The notes under the pieces: generated by a model | What the model saw: only the letters and a program-made list of their open reading frames with translations | What the model was told of the DNA's origin: nothing | Database searches by the model: none | In this document: positions 10,112 to 20,717 of the stretch, in pieces | How the letters are laid out: each line of letters begins with the position of its first letter | How positions within the stretch are numbered: the first letter of the stretch is position 1 | NCBI RefSeq assembly: GCF_000500935.1 | Contig: NC_022998.1 | Span: forward strand, 1,054,001 to 1,118,000 | Length of the DNA stretch: 64,000 bases | Reading direction: 5' to 3' | DNA from: Spiroplasma apis B31 | GTDB lineage: Bacteria > Bacillota_I > Bacilli_A > Mycoplasmatales > Mycoplasmataceae | Made by a program: the position numbers and the translations under genes

Positions 10112-10134
10112 AAAAAAAAGATGAACACATCTTT
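10112..10134 (-). terminator. Terminator of the D-lactate dehydrogenase operon
   Basis: AAAGATG (10117-10123) and CATCTTT (10128-10134) form a 7-bp stem with loop AACA. The A run at 10112-10119 gives the U tract. The distal arm overlaps the stop codon of the dehydrogenase. Confidence 0.75.
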
Positions 10135-11125
10135 ATTTGATTATATTTTTACATGAATTAGTTTGAATAAACTCTTTTAAGTTTTCAAAGCTTATCTCCA
10201 CCATATTTTTAACGGCTTCATCAGTAAAACTTCCAATATGAGGAGTGATCAAAACTCTTGGTTTTAATGAAAGTAACTTTTCGTAAGTTGCATTATTGAG
10301 GTCTTTGACATGTGTTTTAAAGAAAACCTCACTCTCGTTAGTTAAAGTATCTAAGCACACAGACTTTATATGTTGAACTTCTAAAGCGCTAAGTAGGTCA
10401 TTGTAGTTGATAAGTTCCCCTCTTGCAGCATTTATAAGTATTACACCCTTTTTCATCATTGCTATTGAGTCTTTATTTATAAACTCTTCATTTTGGCCTT
10501 TGATAAGCGGGCAATGAAGTGTAATCAAGTCTGATTTCACCAATAGTTCATTTAATGATGTATATTCAATAATTCCTTTGGCATCTGAGCGTGGAAATAT
10601 ATCGTAACCAAGTACTTGGGCACCTAAACTTTTTCAAGCTTTAGCAGTTTCAAAACCAATTCTACCTGTTCCTATTACTCCAATGGTAGAATTTCTTACT
10701 TCTTTAGAGAAATAATTATTATCAATTAGAAAGTCTTTTTTATTCATTTTATCCGCCATTAAATTTAAATTTCTTATCATGTACAAACCCATAGAGAGAG
10801 CTAACTCACTAACGGCATTTGGTGAATAATATGGTACATATGCTGTTTTTATTTCTAATTTCTTTGCTGCATCAATGTCTATATGATTAACTCCAACGGT
10901 TCTAGTAAAGCAATATTCTACTCCCTTGTTTTTCATGTAAGTCAGGTTTTTTTCATCAGCAATACAGTTAGCTCTTAAAAGAACAACATTGTGGCCATCT
11001 ATTAAATTAACATTACTATGGTTCAATAATTCTTTTGTAAATGTTAATTCATAATTGTATTTCTTATTTACATCGTTGAAGATTTTTTCTCCAACATCTC
11101 GCACACCAAAACATATAATTCGCAT
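10133..11125 (-). CDS. D-2-hydroxyacid (D-lactate) dehydrogenase
   Basis: The enzyme would reduce pyruvate to D-lactate with NADH. The 330-residue protein has the NAD-binding motif GTGRIG (about residues 152-157) followed by the acidic residue in GYDIFP. It also has catalytic Arg in NAARGELI, a Glu near LTNESEVF and the catalytic His in TPHIGSFTDEA. TGA codons encode Trp. AAGGAG lies 8 bases before the ATG. An AEC-family carrier gene ends 13 bases upstream, so the two are probably cotranscribed. Another 2-hydroxyacid substrate cannot be excluded. Confidence 0.85.
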
Positions 11126-11138
11126 AAAAATTTCTCCT

Positions 11139-12350
11139 TTAAGTCACAACTCCAAATATGGGTAGAACACTAATAGCTGTAACGACTACTACCCATATTG
11201 GTAAAGTTATGACAGATAATAAAGTAGATAAAGTAGTAAGGTTACTAGATAGATTTGCTCCCTTTTGATAAGAAATCGAGTACGCTACTACCACATTAGC
11301 TGGTGGGGAAGCTGTTAGTATTACCAATGAAACTAGTTGAATGTTTGTCAGTTTGAATCAACCGGTCTGATAACCAATAAAAGCAAATACCATAACAAAC
11401 ATTAATATTATCAAAGGTGCCACTAAAACTTTTATAACCGATGCGTATCATACTGTTTTGTCTTTTATAGCTTCTTTCAAATTACCCTTATTCATTGTCA
11501 TACCAATAGCAAGTCAAGCTAATGGAGTGCAAATAGTTTGTAATGTAGAAATAATTTTAAACGATGGTGGAAACAAAAGATCAAAACGTAAGGGCGAATC
11601 TAGGACTTTTTCTTTGACTTTTGAGCCGTTAGACATCGTCGAAGTCATCGTTCTTCCTAAATCTAGACAACGAATCCCTGGTATTAATTGTGTTGATCAA
11701 ATAAATAAACCAATAAATGTACATATCAATATAGGGTTGCAGAAAATATTTTTTAGGGTCTGCTTCCTAATTTTTTTATTTTCAATTACTTCGACTTCAT
11801 TCATATCTTTTCTTTTTTTTGTAACTATTAGAGGTTTTTTACTCATAACTATGAAAGCAAACGAGTATAAAAAAACTCTATAAGGAACGTTAAATACATT
11901 CGTTGTTAGTTTGCTAGCATTAGCCTCAGTTCCTTCAAAAAGGGCTGTTACAACTGGTATCCCAAAAAACGTTGTAGAAGCAAACGCAATACACATTGCT
12001 AGTGTGTCTTTGATGTCCTTTTCGTACTTTAAGAAAAATATTTTTGAAGATACAGACATAATAGCATAAAATGCAAAACCAATAATTATTACTACAAGCT
12101 CACCTTTAAGGTTATCAAGAGTAATGTCTGAATCAGCATTTTGTACTAAAAAACCGCTTAAAGCTAGTGCAGGTAGTCCAACAAGCATTACTATTTTTAT
12201 TAAGACTTTCTCTCACTCAGCTTTAAATATTCCTTTGAATGCTAATAAATAACCCATACCAATAACAAAAATTGTCGCAAATATAGCTGACCATATCCCT
12301 CATGACCCAAGAGTTGTAATTAGAGCATCCGAAACTTTACTATATATCAT
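11139..12350 (-). CDS. AEC-family (auxin efflux carrier-like) transporter
   Basis: This is a 403-residue integral membrane protein joined across several TGA codons. The N-terminal half contains LITTLGSWGIWSA and VMLVGLPALALSGFL. The C-terminal half contains APLIILMFVMVFAFIGYQTG and the conserved LVILTASPPANVVVAYSI, matching the AEC family of organic-acid carriers. A polar cytosolic loop of about 60 residues separates the halves. Family members carry malate and other carboxylates. The neighbouring D-lactate dehydrogenase suggests an organic acid such as lactate, malate or pyruvate, which is inference. Confidence 0.75.
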
Positions 12351-12434
12351 TTTATTCCGAGCCTTTATCTTTCTATTTAAAGTATACTCGAAATATTACT
12401 TTCTATTTGGTTATTTTTGGAATTTTTTTCTATA

Positions 12435-13220
12435 TTAGCATTTATTTTTAGCTGTCTCTAGACACTCGATAAGTATACTTTTGAAGTGTTTATCTTTTAA
12501 TATATTGTGGCCAGCAATTGTTGGACCACCCGCAACACATACTTCGTCAATTAGTTCATCAAGTGACTTCTCCGATGTAAATGCATTTTCTATGGAATTC
12601 ATAATGCACTCTTTTAAGAACACTTGACTCTCCTGTTTTGTAAATCCGTTCATAAGTGAAAACTCTTCAAAACCCTTAAGAAATTCGAATATAAATGCTG
12701 GTGAAGTACCCGTTAGAGCTACAAACGCAGGAAAGATTTCTTCTTTTATCTCATAAATACTACCAAATTTTTTTATTAATGATATACCGTAATTTAATAG
12801 ATCCGTATTCTCGCCATGTATGGCAAAACTGGTTGTTGATTTTAAATTCATTGCATTCATATTTGGAATTATTCTGATTATATTGATATCATAACCTACT
12901 AATTTTTTTAGATGTTCAATTTTCAATGCATTTACCATACTGATTAATAACATTCCCTCGAGGTTCACACATTTCATATTCATAAAGAGTTCTTCAACAT
13001 CAGCTGGTCTAACCCCAATGATAATGATGTCAAACTTATGTGCATTTATTTCTTCTATTGATTTTAGTGCTTTACATTTATATTTGTTTTTAAGTTCTTC
13101 ACTCCTTTTTCAAGTTCTATTCAAAATATAAATTTCATCTTGATTTTGGTTGTTTAAAGATAAGGCTTTTAAAATAGCTTCTGCCATTCTACCTACCCCA
13201 ATAAATAAAATTTTTTTCAT
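12435..13220 (-). CDS. proC: Pyrroline-5-carboxylate reductase-like protein
   Basis: ProC reduces 1-pyrroline-5-carboxylate to proline. The 261-residue product starts with a nucleotide-binding IGVGRMAEAIL motif. It then has DIIIIGVRP, IIRIIPNMNAM, ALTGTSPAFIFEF and the C-terminal VCVAGGPTIAGHNIL, equivalent to the family PGGTT signature. GGAGGA lies 6 bases before the start. No other proline-synthesis gene is nearby, so it may recycle an imported or arginine-derived intermediate, or act as an unspecific imine reductase. Confidence 0.82.
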
Positions 13221-13245
13221 AGTAAATCCTCCTAATGTAATCATA

Positions 13246-13273
13246 AACAAAAAAAATGTCCGTCTGGACATTT
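13246..13273 (-). terminator. Terminator of the S10-spc-alpha operon
   Basis: AAATGTCC (13254-13261) and GGACATTT (13266-13273) form an 8-bp stem with loop GTCT. An A run at 13249-13256 gives a U tract on the minus strand. It ends three bases after the rplQ stop and sits only 25 bases before proC. Confidence 0.85.
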
Positions 13274-13275
13274 GT

Positions 13276-13635
13276 TTAAACTAGCTCTATGATACACATA
13301 GGTGCATTATCACCACGACGACTATCAAGTTTCAAAATTCTTGTGTAGCCACCATTTCTTGTTTTAAATCTTTTAGAAAGACTTGTAAATAACTTTTGTA
13401 ATGCTGTTTCCTTTTCTGATGCATTTGTGTGTCTCAATCATGCAGCTGCTTGTCTTCTAGCATGTAAATCCCCACGTTTTGCAAGTGTAATCATATGGTC
13501 AAAGTGCTTTCTTAACTCTTTTGCTCTTGTTTCAGTAATTTCTAGTTTTTCTGAAATAATTAGTTCAGTAGTTAAGTTCCTCATTAAAGCGACTCTTCAA
13601 GCTGTGTTTTTTCCTTGTTTTTGAATGTATGACAT
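13276..13635 (-). CDS. rplQ: 50S ribosomal protein L17
   Basis: L17 is a large-subunit protein near the exit tunnel. The 119-residue sequence has the family features [30 protein letters not shown] and [23 protein letters not shown] codons as Trp interrupt the frame under the standard code, so it is easily missed. It is the last gene of the alpha operon, after rpoA. An AGGTG ribosome binding site precedes the start. Confidence 0.95.
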
Positions 13636-13650
13636 ATCAAGTACACCTCT

Positions 13651-14604
13651 CTAGTCTTGTTTAAAAGTTAATCCTAATTGGACCACTTTATCTTTGATTT
13701 CTTTTAATGATTTTCTACCCAAGTTTCTAATTTCTTGAATATCATCTTCACTACGTGATACTAAATCTCGTAATGTATTGATGTTTGCTCTTTTTAAACA
13801 ATTTAAACTTCTTTGTGTAAAGTCTAAATCTTCAATTAAACGATCTAATTCTTTTTCGTCTTCTTCATTAGATACCCCAATGACATTAAGTTCATTGATT
13901 TCATCGTTTAGATTTACGAAGAATTGTAAATGTTCAACTAAAACTTTTGAAGCGGTTGCAACAGCATCGCTTGCACTAATAGTTCCATCAGTTTCAACTT
14001 GTAAAGTTAGCTTTTCTAAATCTACAGATTTACCAATTTTAGTAGCATCGACGTGATAAGCCACTTGAACTATTGGAGAATAGTTTGAATCAATTGTAAT
14101 TGAATCCGCTGTTATTTTCTCTTTTTTGTTGTCTTTGAATGAACGATAACCTCTTGAGTTTTTTGCAAATAAAGTTAAATTTAAAGCTCCACCGTCAGCA
14201 ATTGTACATATATGTAAATCTTTATTGATTATTTCCACTCCCGTAGGAACTTCAATATCTCCTGCTTTTACATCTCCAACTGTCTGAGAGTTTATTGTTA
14301 ATTCTACAACTTCATCATCTTCAAATATTTTTTCATCAATTTTAAGTGCTAATTTTTTAATGTTTAGAATTATACGACTAACATTTTCAACTATACCTTC
14401 AATTGATGTAAATTCATGAGCTGCACCTGCAAGTTTAATTGCATATACAGCTGCACCTGGTGTTGAACTAAGAAGAGTTCTTCTTATTGCGTTACCAAGC
14501 GTGGTACCAAAACCTCTTTCCAAAGGTTCTACTTTAAATTCCCCATAGTTTTTATTTTTTTCTTCTTTTAATAAAGTAAATTCTGGTCTTGCGAATTGTT
14601 TCAT
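13651..14604 (-). CDS. rpoA: DNA-directed RNA polymerase subunit alpha
   Basis: The 317-residue alpha subunit nucleates RNA polymerase assembly. The N-terminal dimerisation domain includes PLERGFGTTLGNAIRRTLLSSTPGAAV. The C-terminal DNA-binding domain, with a helix-hairpin-helix LKRANINTLRDLVSRSEDDI and NLGRKSLKEI, occupies about residues 245-310. Length and domain order are standard. Confidence 0.98.
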   Translation of the reverse strand: MKQFARPEFTLLKEEKNKNYGEFKVEPLERGFGTTLGNAIRRTLLSSTPGAAVYAIKLAGAAHEFTSIEGIVENVSRIILNIKKLALKIDEKIFEDDEVVELTINSQTVGDVKAGDIEVPTGVEIINKDLHICTIADGGALNLTLFAKNSRGYRSFKDNKKEKITADSITIDSNYSPIVQVAYHVDATKIGKSVDLEKLTLQVETDGTISASDAVATASKVLVEHLQFFVNLNDEINELNVIGVSNEEDEKELDRLIEDLDFTQRSLNCLKRANINTLRDLVSRSEDDIQEIRNLGRKSLKEIKDKVVQLGLTFKQD

Positions 14605-14611
14605 TTAATTA

Positions 14612-15004
14612 TTAACCTCTTGGGCGTTTACGGGGACGCACACCGTTATGAGGAATTGGTGTAGTATCTTTAATTGATGTAATTTCTAATCCGATACCTT
14701 GTAAACTTCTTACAGCGGCATCTCTTCCTGGACCTGGTCCTTTAACTTCTACTGAAATTGTTCTGACTCCGTTATCCATTGCCCCTTTACCAGCGGCTTC
14801 AGCTATCATTTGAGCTGCATATGGTGTTGATTTTTTGCTTCCTTTGAAACCTAGGGCTCCAGCGCTTGATCAAGATAATACATTACCTTGTTCATCAGAA
14901 ACAGTTACGATTGTGTTGTTGAAAGTAGAGTGAATGTGAGCTATACCTTTAGCAATATTTTTTTTGACTTTTTTACGATTGTTATTTTGTTTGTGATTTG
15001 CCAT
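14612..15004 (-). CDS. rpsK: 30S ribosomal protein S11
   Basis: S11 lies on the platform of the small subunit near the E site. The 130-residue protein shows [38 protein letters not shown] and the C-terminal [10 protein letters not shown]. Two TGA-encoded Trp would break it under the standard code. It lies between rpsM and rpoA. Confidence 0.97.
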
Positions 15005-15020
15005 TGTTTAAACTCTCCTA

Positions 15021-15386
15021 CTATTTTTTCTTATTAGCCACAGTTTTACGAGGGCCTTTTCTGGTACGTGCATTTTGTTTAGTTGATTGTCCACGTACAG
15101 GTAGTCCCTTTCTGTGTCTCATTCCTCTATAACTTCCAATTTCCATCAATCGTTTGATATTTAATGCTGTTTCTCTTCTTAAATCTCCCTCAGTTTTTCA
15201 TTTTGAAATTTCTTGCGAGATTGCTTTAATATTATCTTCTGTTAAATCCTTAACTCTAATATCTTCGCTTACTTTTGCAGCCTCTAGGATTTTTTGTGAT
15301 CTTGATAAACCAATACCATAAATGTAAGTTAGAGCGATAACTACTCTTTTTTCGTTAGGTATCTCTACCCCATTAATACGAGCCAT
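15021..15386 (-). CDS. rpsM: 30S ribosomal protein S13
   Basis: S13 sits in the small-subunit head and bridges to L5. The 121-residue protein begins [21 protein letters not shown], contains [17 protein letters not shown], and ends in the basic tail typical of S13. The final codon is TAG at 15021. Trp in SKWKTEGD is TGA. Confidence 0.97.
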
Positions 15387-15434
15387 TATTCTTTTCCTTT
15401 CTAAATAAAATTAAAATATCTTTAAAATTATTGA

Positions 15435-15548
15435 TTAACCTTGACGTTGTTTATGTTTTGGTTGTTCACAAATAATCATTACACGGCCTTTACGTCTAAT
15501 TACACGACATTTATCGCATATTTTTTTGACAGATGATCTAACTTTCAT
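15435..15548 (-). CDS. rpmJ: 50S ribosomal protein L36
   Basis: This is a small zinc-ribbon protein of the large subunit, 37 residues, with the family pattern [20 protein letters not shown] and HKQRQG at the end. The Cys-X2-Cys plus later Cys and His form the zinc site (C+ type). It lies between infA and rpsM as in other bacteria. Confidence 0.97.
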   Translation of the reverse strand: MKVRSSVKKICDKCRVIRRKGRVMIICEQPKHKQRQG

Positions 15549-15579
15549 CTATTTAACCTCCTGATTTTTGTTCTAATTA

Positions 15580-15807
15580 TTACTTACCATTTTTGAAACG
15601 GTAAGTAATTCTTCCACGTGTTGGGTCATATGGTGAAATTGCTATAGTGACTTTATCACCTGGTAAAATGCGGATGTAATTCATGCGGATTTTACCAGAC
15701 ACGTGGGCGTCTATTACTATATCATTTTCTAATTTCACCTTAAAAGCAGCGTTGGGTAATACCTCAACAACAACTCCTTCAACTTCTAAATGATCTTCTT
15801 TTGCCAT
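15580..15807 (-). CDS. infA: Translation initiation factor IF-1
   Basis: IF-1 blocks the ribosomal A site during initiation. The 75-residue OB-fold protein has [32 protein letters not shown] and [13 protein letters not shown], all typical. Its ATG overlaps the map stop by one base (TAATG). Confidence 0.97.
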   Translation of the reverse strand: MAKEDHLEVEGVVVEVLPNAAFKVKLENDIVIDAHVSGKIRMNYIRILPGDKVTIAISPYDPTRGRITYRFKNGK

Positions 15808-16577
15808 TAATTTTCCTCCTTTGGTGTAAATAAAGTTAATATTTCTGGGTCTCCCTCAGTAACCAAAATTGTATGTTCGAAGTGAGCTGTCATGCTACCA
15901 TCACTAGATGACACTGTTCACTTGTCATCTCCAACCACAGTTTTGTTAGTACCAATTTGAACCATTGGTTCAATACATATTGCCATTCCAGGAATTAGTC
16001 TCATTCCTGTATTTTGAACACCCACATTTGGAACATATGGGTCTTCGTGCATCTCTAAACCTATACCGTGACCGGAATAATCTGTTGGCAATTGAAAACC
16101 ATATCCTTCAATAAAATTTTGAACAGTTGCTGAGATGGTTCCGATGCGCACACCGGCTCTTACCTGTTCAATTGCCAAGAATAGTGACTTTTCGGTCACA
16201 TCTATTAGTTTATCATATAAATTAGTGCTTTTGGTTCCACAAATAGTGGTAAATGCAGAATCCGCATGGTATCCCTCATAAATACATCCAGCATCAATTG
16301 AAACAATGTCTCCGTCCAGCAAAACTCGATCGGTTGGAATTCCGTGGATTAGTTGTTCATTGATTGATATGCAAATATGTGCTGGATAACCATAATAATC
16401 TTTGAAATTACTTTTACAACCTTTTTCAGTTATAAAATCAATAAAAAACTTATCTAGTTCTAGGCAATTTACGCCTGGCTTGATCAGTTTTTTTAGGTTA
16501 TACAATGCTTCTCCTAAAACTTTTCCTGCAACCCTCATTTTTTCTATTTGAGTTGAGTTTTTAATAGTTACTGCCAT
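15807..16577 (-). CDS. map: Methionine aminopeptidase, type I
   Basis: It removes the initiator methionine from nascent proteins. The 256-residue protein has the metal-binding set: Asp in [18 protein letters not shown], His in [16 protein letters not shown], and Glu in [10 protein letters not shown] and near the C-terminus. A TGA-encoded Trp near 15918 extends the frame to the true end. It overlaps adk and infA by one base each. Confidence 0.96.
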
Positions 16578-17212
16578 TAGAATCCCAACTCAGAAGCTAT
16601 TTGATTATAAACTTCTTGGGGGCTAAGGTTAGAAGAATTAACAGAGATTAATTTCTCAGCGTAAAATTCTACTAAAGGAGCCGTTTCTTTTTGATAAGCA
16701 TCTAATCTAACTTTTATTTTATCTTGTGAATCATCGGGTCTGGTTATTAACTTTCCTGAGTCATAATCACAGATGCCCTCTATTTTAGGTTTTCTATTTT
16801 TTATATGAAAACTCCTTTTGCACACTTCACAAACCCTTCTACCAGTTAAACGATCCATCAATATTGACTCATCCACTTCAATATAAATTACTTTTTCTAT
16901 TGACGAATCTAGTTCTGCAAGCATTTCATCAAGGGCGTGTGCTTGATCAATAGTTCTAGGGAAACCATCAAATATCAATTTTTGGTGTTTTGATTTCAAG
17001 TAGTCTTTAACCATAGCATTAGTCACTAAATCGGGCACTAATTGACCTTCATTCATATATTTTTTTGCTTCTATACCGAGATTTGTGTTGTTGTTAATGT
17101 TTTTTCTAAATAAATCACCCGTTGATAGTTGGGTGAATCCATTTTTTTCACATAAAAGTTCTGATTGAGTACCTTTTCCGCTACCTGGTGCACCAAGTAA
17201 AATAATATTCAT
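16577..17212 (-). CDS. adk: Adenylate kinase
   Basis: It converts ATP and AMP to two ADP. The 211-residue protein has the P-loop GAPGSGKGTQ (residues 7-16), the AMP-binding IFDGFPRTIDQA and a long lid. In the lid, CEVCKRSFH and CDYD supply three Cys and an Asp, a zinc-binding site of the Gram-positive type. It is placed between secY and map as usual. Confidence 0.97.
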   Translation of the reverse strand: MNIILLGAPGSGKGTQSELLCEKNGFTQLSTGDLFRKNINNNTNLGIEAKKYMNEGQLVPDLVTNAMVKDYLKSKHQKLIFDGFPRTIDQAHALDEMLAELDSSIEKVIYIEVDESILMDRLTGRRVCEVCKRSFHIKNRKPKIEGICDYDSGKLITRPDDSQDKIKVRLDAYQKETAPLVEFYAEKLISVNSSNLSPQEVYNQIASELGF

Positions 17213-17231
17213 TTTTCTTTCTCCTTCATTA

Positions 17232-18653
17232 TCAAATATGAGAGTTTGTGTTTTCCTTTACATCTGAGAACTTTTCTTGTTTTTTATCAATAAATGATTG
17301 TTGTATTAGTCGACCTTTTAATTGTTGTACTGTTTGAATTGCAACAGATATTAAAATTATCAACCCTGTTCCCCCAACTGCTAATGAGCTGGGTAAATCA
17401 GTTAATTTACTAATCACGTATGGTAGGACTGCGATACCAGCCAAGAAAAATGCGCCTAAAAAACTTAATCTATTAATTGTTCCTTGTAGGAATTTTTCAG
17501 TTTCTTTTCCAGGTTTGATTCCGGGAATAAACGTTCCTGATTTCTTGAAATTCTCTGCGATTTTCTCGGGATTTATCTGAACTTGTGCGTAAAGGAACGT
17601 AAACAATATCGTTAAAGTACCATAAATTCCTATACCTCATCATGTTCCAAAAGACAAGTAAGTTTGTGTAAAGTTGTAAAATGCACTATTTTGACCCATT
17701 ATTTGTGCAATGGTTACTGGTGTTGATATAATTGCCGAAGCAAATATTACTGGTATAACTCCCGCATTATTAAGTTTTAATGGGAGATAAGGGGTGTGGT
17801 CCTTGGAGTCAACCAAACCAGAACCAGTTTGTTGAATCGGCACTTTTCTCTCAGCTTCGTTCATCAAAACAACTACAAATATAACCAAGAAGAATGCTAC
17901 TAAGTAAATTAAAAACTTAAGTATTCCATCAAATAATATAGTTGGGTCATTTTTTGGAGCTATTCAAAACTTGAAAGTGTTTATGAAGTTTTCTGGCATT
18001 TTTGCGACAATACCAGTGAAAATGATTATTGAAACACCATTTCCAATACCTCTTATTGTAATTTGATCGGCAATTCATAACATCAAGAATGTTCCACCAA
18101 GCATTACTAATGGTATTAATACATAATAAAATCACGCAGGTCCAGTTCCAAGTTCATTTGTTCCTCACTTAGCAGAGATTAAACCCTGAGAAGTTAATGT
18201 AAAAATTGTTGCAACAGATTGCATCAAAGCAAATGGTATTGTTAGTACCTTTGTTAATTTATCTAACTTTCTTCTTCCACGTTCTCCAGATTTACTTCAT
18301 CTCGATAGTACTGGAATAACATCTGTTGATAACAATTGAACGATAATTGAAGCGGTAATATATGGAGAAACCCCAAGTGCCAATATTGAGAATTGTCCAA
18401 TTGAACCCCCTCCAAGGGTAGAAAGTAGTTGGAAAAACTCTTGATCACTAATACCACTTTTAAATGAATCCTCTATTTTAATACCTGGTACAGTTAGAAG
18501 GGAACCTGCTCGAATTAAAATAAGCACTATCAAAGTAAAAACGATTCGTTTTATAAGGTCTTTATTTCTTATGAAGAAATTAGAACTTTTTGCGAATTCG
18601 TTTTTTTCTTTAGTTGATTTGGCTTTTTTTATTTTTTTAATTTTTGCAGCCAC
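17232..18653 (-). CDS. secY: Protein translocase subunit SecY
   Basis: SecY is the channel of the Sec translocon in the plasma membrane. The 473-residue protein is read through several TGA codons. It shows LIRAGSLLTVPGI early on, FSILALGVSPYITASIIVQLL (plug and TM2 region), NEAERKVPIQQ (cytosolic loop) and GFIPGIKPGKET, with about ten membrane segments. It begins with GTG directly after the rplO TAG stop, with GAGGTG upstream. A Lys-rich N-terminal stretch of about 30 residues is longer than usual. Confidence 0.97.
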
Positions 18654-19091
18654 CTAAATCACCTCAATAGTTCCCCCGGCAGCTTTTATAGCTTCCTGAG
18701 CATTTTTTGATATTTTGTTAACTTTTATATTAACAGCTTTAGTAATTTTACCATTTCCTAGCACTTTTACTAATGTTTTTTCAGATTTTATAACTTTTTT
18801 TTCAATTAAAGTACTATGATTAACATCTGTTAATCCCAGTTTTTCAATAGTATCTAAATTTAATATTGTAAATTCTTTTCTATTCAAACTTGTAAATCCA
18901 ATTTTTGGTAATCTTCTGAATAAAGGAGTTTGTCCTCCTTCAAATCCTGGTCTAACGCCTCCACCTGAACGTGAGTTTTGACCTTTATGTCCTCTAGTTG
19001 ATGTCTTACCTTTTCCAGAAGCCATACCACGACCAACGCGGGTAGCTTCCTTTTTGCTTCCTGGTGTATATTTTAATTCATGTAGTTTCAT
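18654..19091 (-). CDS. rplO: 50S ribosomal protein L15
   Basis: L15 is a late-assembly large-subunit protein. The 145-residue product has the Gly/Arg-rich N-terminus ([22 protein letters not shown]), [13 protein letters not shown] and the C-terminal globular part. It directly follows rpsE. The rpmD gene normally between them is absent. Confidence 0.97.
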   Translation of the reverse strand: MKLHELKYTPGSKKEATRVGRGMASGKGKTSTRGHKGQNSRSGGGVRPGFEGGQTPLFRRLPKIGFTSLNRKEFTILNLDTIEKLGLTDVNHSTLIEKKVIKSEKTLVKVLGNGKITKAVNIKVNKISKNAQEAIKAAGGTIEVI

Positions 19092-19112
19092 AAAAATTTA
19101 CCTCCAATAAAC

Positions 19113-19766
19113 TTATTTAAGTTCAACTTTCTTTTCAACTTGAGACATCCCTCTTAATCTTGCAATTTGTTCAGCTGTTTGCATTTCTTTTAAACCTTCT
19201 AATGTAGCTCTAATCATATTGATAGGTGTATTTGATCCCAATGATTTAGTATAAACGTCTGAAATTCCAGCTAATTCAATAACAGCACGAGCTGGTCCAC
19301 CAGCAATAACACCAGTACCTTTTTTAGCAGGCTTAATTAGAACTCTACCGGCACCAAAGTGACCGATTACATCATGTGGAACTGTAGTTCCCGCCAAGGG
19401 AACTCTTACCAATGATTTTCTAGCTTCTTTTATAGCCTTTTTAATTGCATCAGGAACTTCGTTAGCTTTACCAGTACCAAGTCCAACTCTACCTTTTTTA
19501 TCACCAATAACAACAACTGCTGCAAATCTAAATCTACGTCCACCTTTTGTAACTTTTGTAACACGATTAATGGTTACAACTCTTTCTTCAAATGGGTTAT
19601 CTTCTTTATTTCTTGCAAACCTATTGTCTCTTCTTGGTCTATCACCTGGGTTTTTTGAATCCTTTTTAAACTCTGGTTTGTGGTTCGCTGATCTTGTTTG
19701 TGGTTTTCTTGATTCAGTACCAGCATTTGAAGTTGGTGCTGAAGCTATTTTTTTATCTTCTGCCAT
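19113..19766 (-). CDS. rpsE: 30S ribosomal protein S5 with N-terminal extension
   Basis: S5 acts in decoding accuracy. The core (about residues 58-217) has [34 protein letters not shown] and [18 protein letters not shown]. About 57 extra N-terminal residues are rich in Lys, Arg, Asn and Pro and look disordered. The usual length is about 165, and here it is 217. Confidence 0.97.
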   Translation of the reverse strand: MAEDKKIASAPTSNAGTESRKPQTRSANHKPEFKKDSKNPGDRPRRDNRFARNKEDNPFEERVVTINRVTKVTKGGRRFRFAAVVVIGDKKGRVGLGTGKANEVPDAIKKAIKEARKSLVRVPLAGTTVPHDVIGHFGAGRVLIKPAKKGTGVIAGGPARAVIELAGISDVYTKSLGSNTPINMIRATLEGLKEMQTAEQIARLRGMSQVEKKVELK

Positions 19767-19785
19767 TTTTCATAGTCTCCTTTAA

Positions 19786-20136
19786 TTAGAATTTCATTCC
19801 GTTTTCTTTTGCTGATTCTGCAAACGCTTTAACTTTTCCGTGGAATAAATAACCTCCACGATCAAATACTACATTAGTGATTTTTTTGCTTTTTGCTTTT
19901 TGAGCAATATCTTTTCCCACAGCGATTGCGGCTTCAATATTACGTCCATTTTTAAGTCCCATTTTTATAGATGATGACGATACTAATGTTACTCCATTAA
20001 CGTCATCGATAATTTGTGCATAGAAGTATGAGTTAGATTTAAATACATTCAACCTTGGTCTTTCACTTGTTCCAGACACTTTTTTTCTGATTCTGAAGTG
20101 TCTTCTTTTTCTTGCTTCTGCCTTAGTGTATTTCAT
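19786..20136 (-). CDS. rplR: 50S ribosomal protein L18
   Basis: L18 binds 5S rRNA in the central protuberance. The 116-residue protein has RRHFRIRKKVSGTSERPRL, VFKSNSYFYAQIIDD and the C-terminal FDRGGYLFHGKVKAFAESA, matching the family in length and motifs. Confidence 0.98.
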   Translation of the reverse strand: MKYTKAEARKRRHFRIRKKVSGTSERPRLNVFKSNSYFYAQIIDDVNGVTLVSSSSIKMGLKNGRNIEAAIAVGKDIAQKAKSKKITNVVFDRGGYLFHGKVKAFAESAKENGMKF

Positions 20137-20159
20137 GATTTATTCTCCTTAAGAACAGC

Positions 20160-20702
20160 CTATTTACCAGCTGCTTTACCTTCTTTTCGAATGATTTTTT
20201 CATCTTTGTATTTAACCCCTTTACCTTTATAAGGTTCAGGTCTTCTATATGCTCTAATATTTGCAGCAACTTCTCCAACTAGTTGTTTGTCAATTCCTGC
20301 AACTTTTATTTCTGTTGGTTTTGGGACTTCGATTGTTATACCATCAGGAATAATGTATTCAACTGGGTGTGAAAAACCTAAAGAAAGGTTAACTTTATTA
20401 CCAGCTAGTGCGGCACGGTAACCAACACCCACTATTTCTAATTGTTTTACAAAACCTTCACTTACACCGGTTAACATTCCTTGAATTAAAGAATTAGTTG
20501 TTCCATGTAATTGTTTTGTGTGTTTTTGTTCATTTTTTCTAATAGTTGATATTTCTGCTTCGTTTACTTTAATTTCAATTAAAGGAGAGAAAGTTTGTTT
20601 TAATTCTCCTTTTGGTCCTTTAATAGTTACAACATTATTAGGTTCAATCTTAACTTCAACTCCGGCTGGTATTGCTAATATTCTGTTTCCTATACGTGAC
20701 AT
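20160..20702 (-). CDS. rplF: 50S ribosomal protein L6
   Basis: L6 lies near the sarcin-ricin loop. The 180-residue protein has [38 protein letters not shown] and the C-terminal [16 protein letters not shown]. It consists of two repeated domains, as is normal. Confidence 0.98.
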   Translation of the reverse strand: MSRIGNRILAIPAGVEVKIEPNNVVTIKGPKGELKQTFSPLIEIKVNEAEISTIRKNEQKHTKQLHGTTNSLIQGMLTGVSEGFVKQLEIVGVGYRAALAGNKVNLSLGFSHPVEYIIPDGITIEVPKPTEIKVAGIDKQLVGEVAANIRAYRRPEPYKGKGVKYKDEKIIRKEGKAAGK

Positions 20703-20717
20703 ATATAAAACCTCCTA

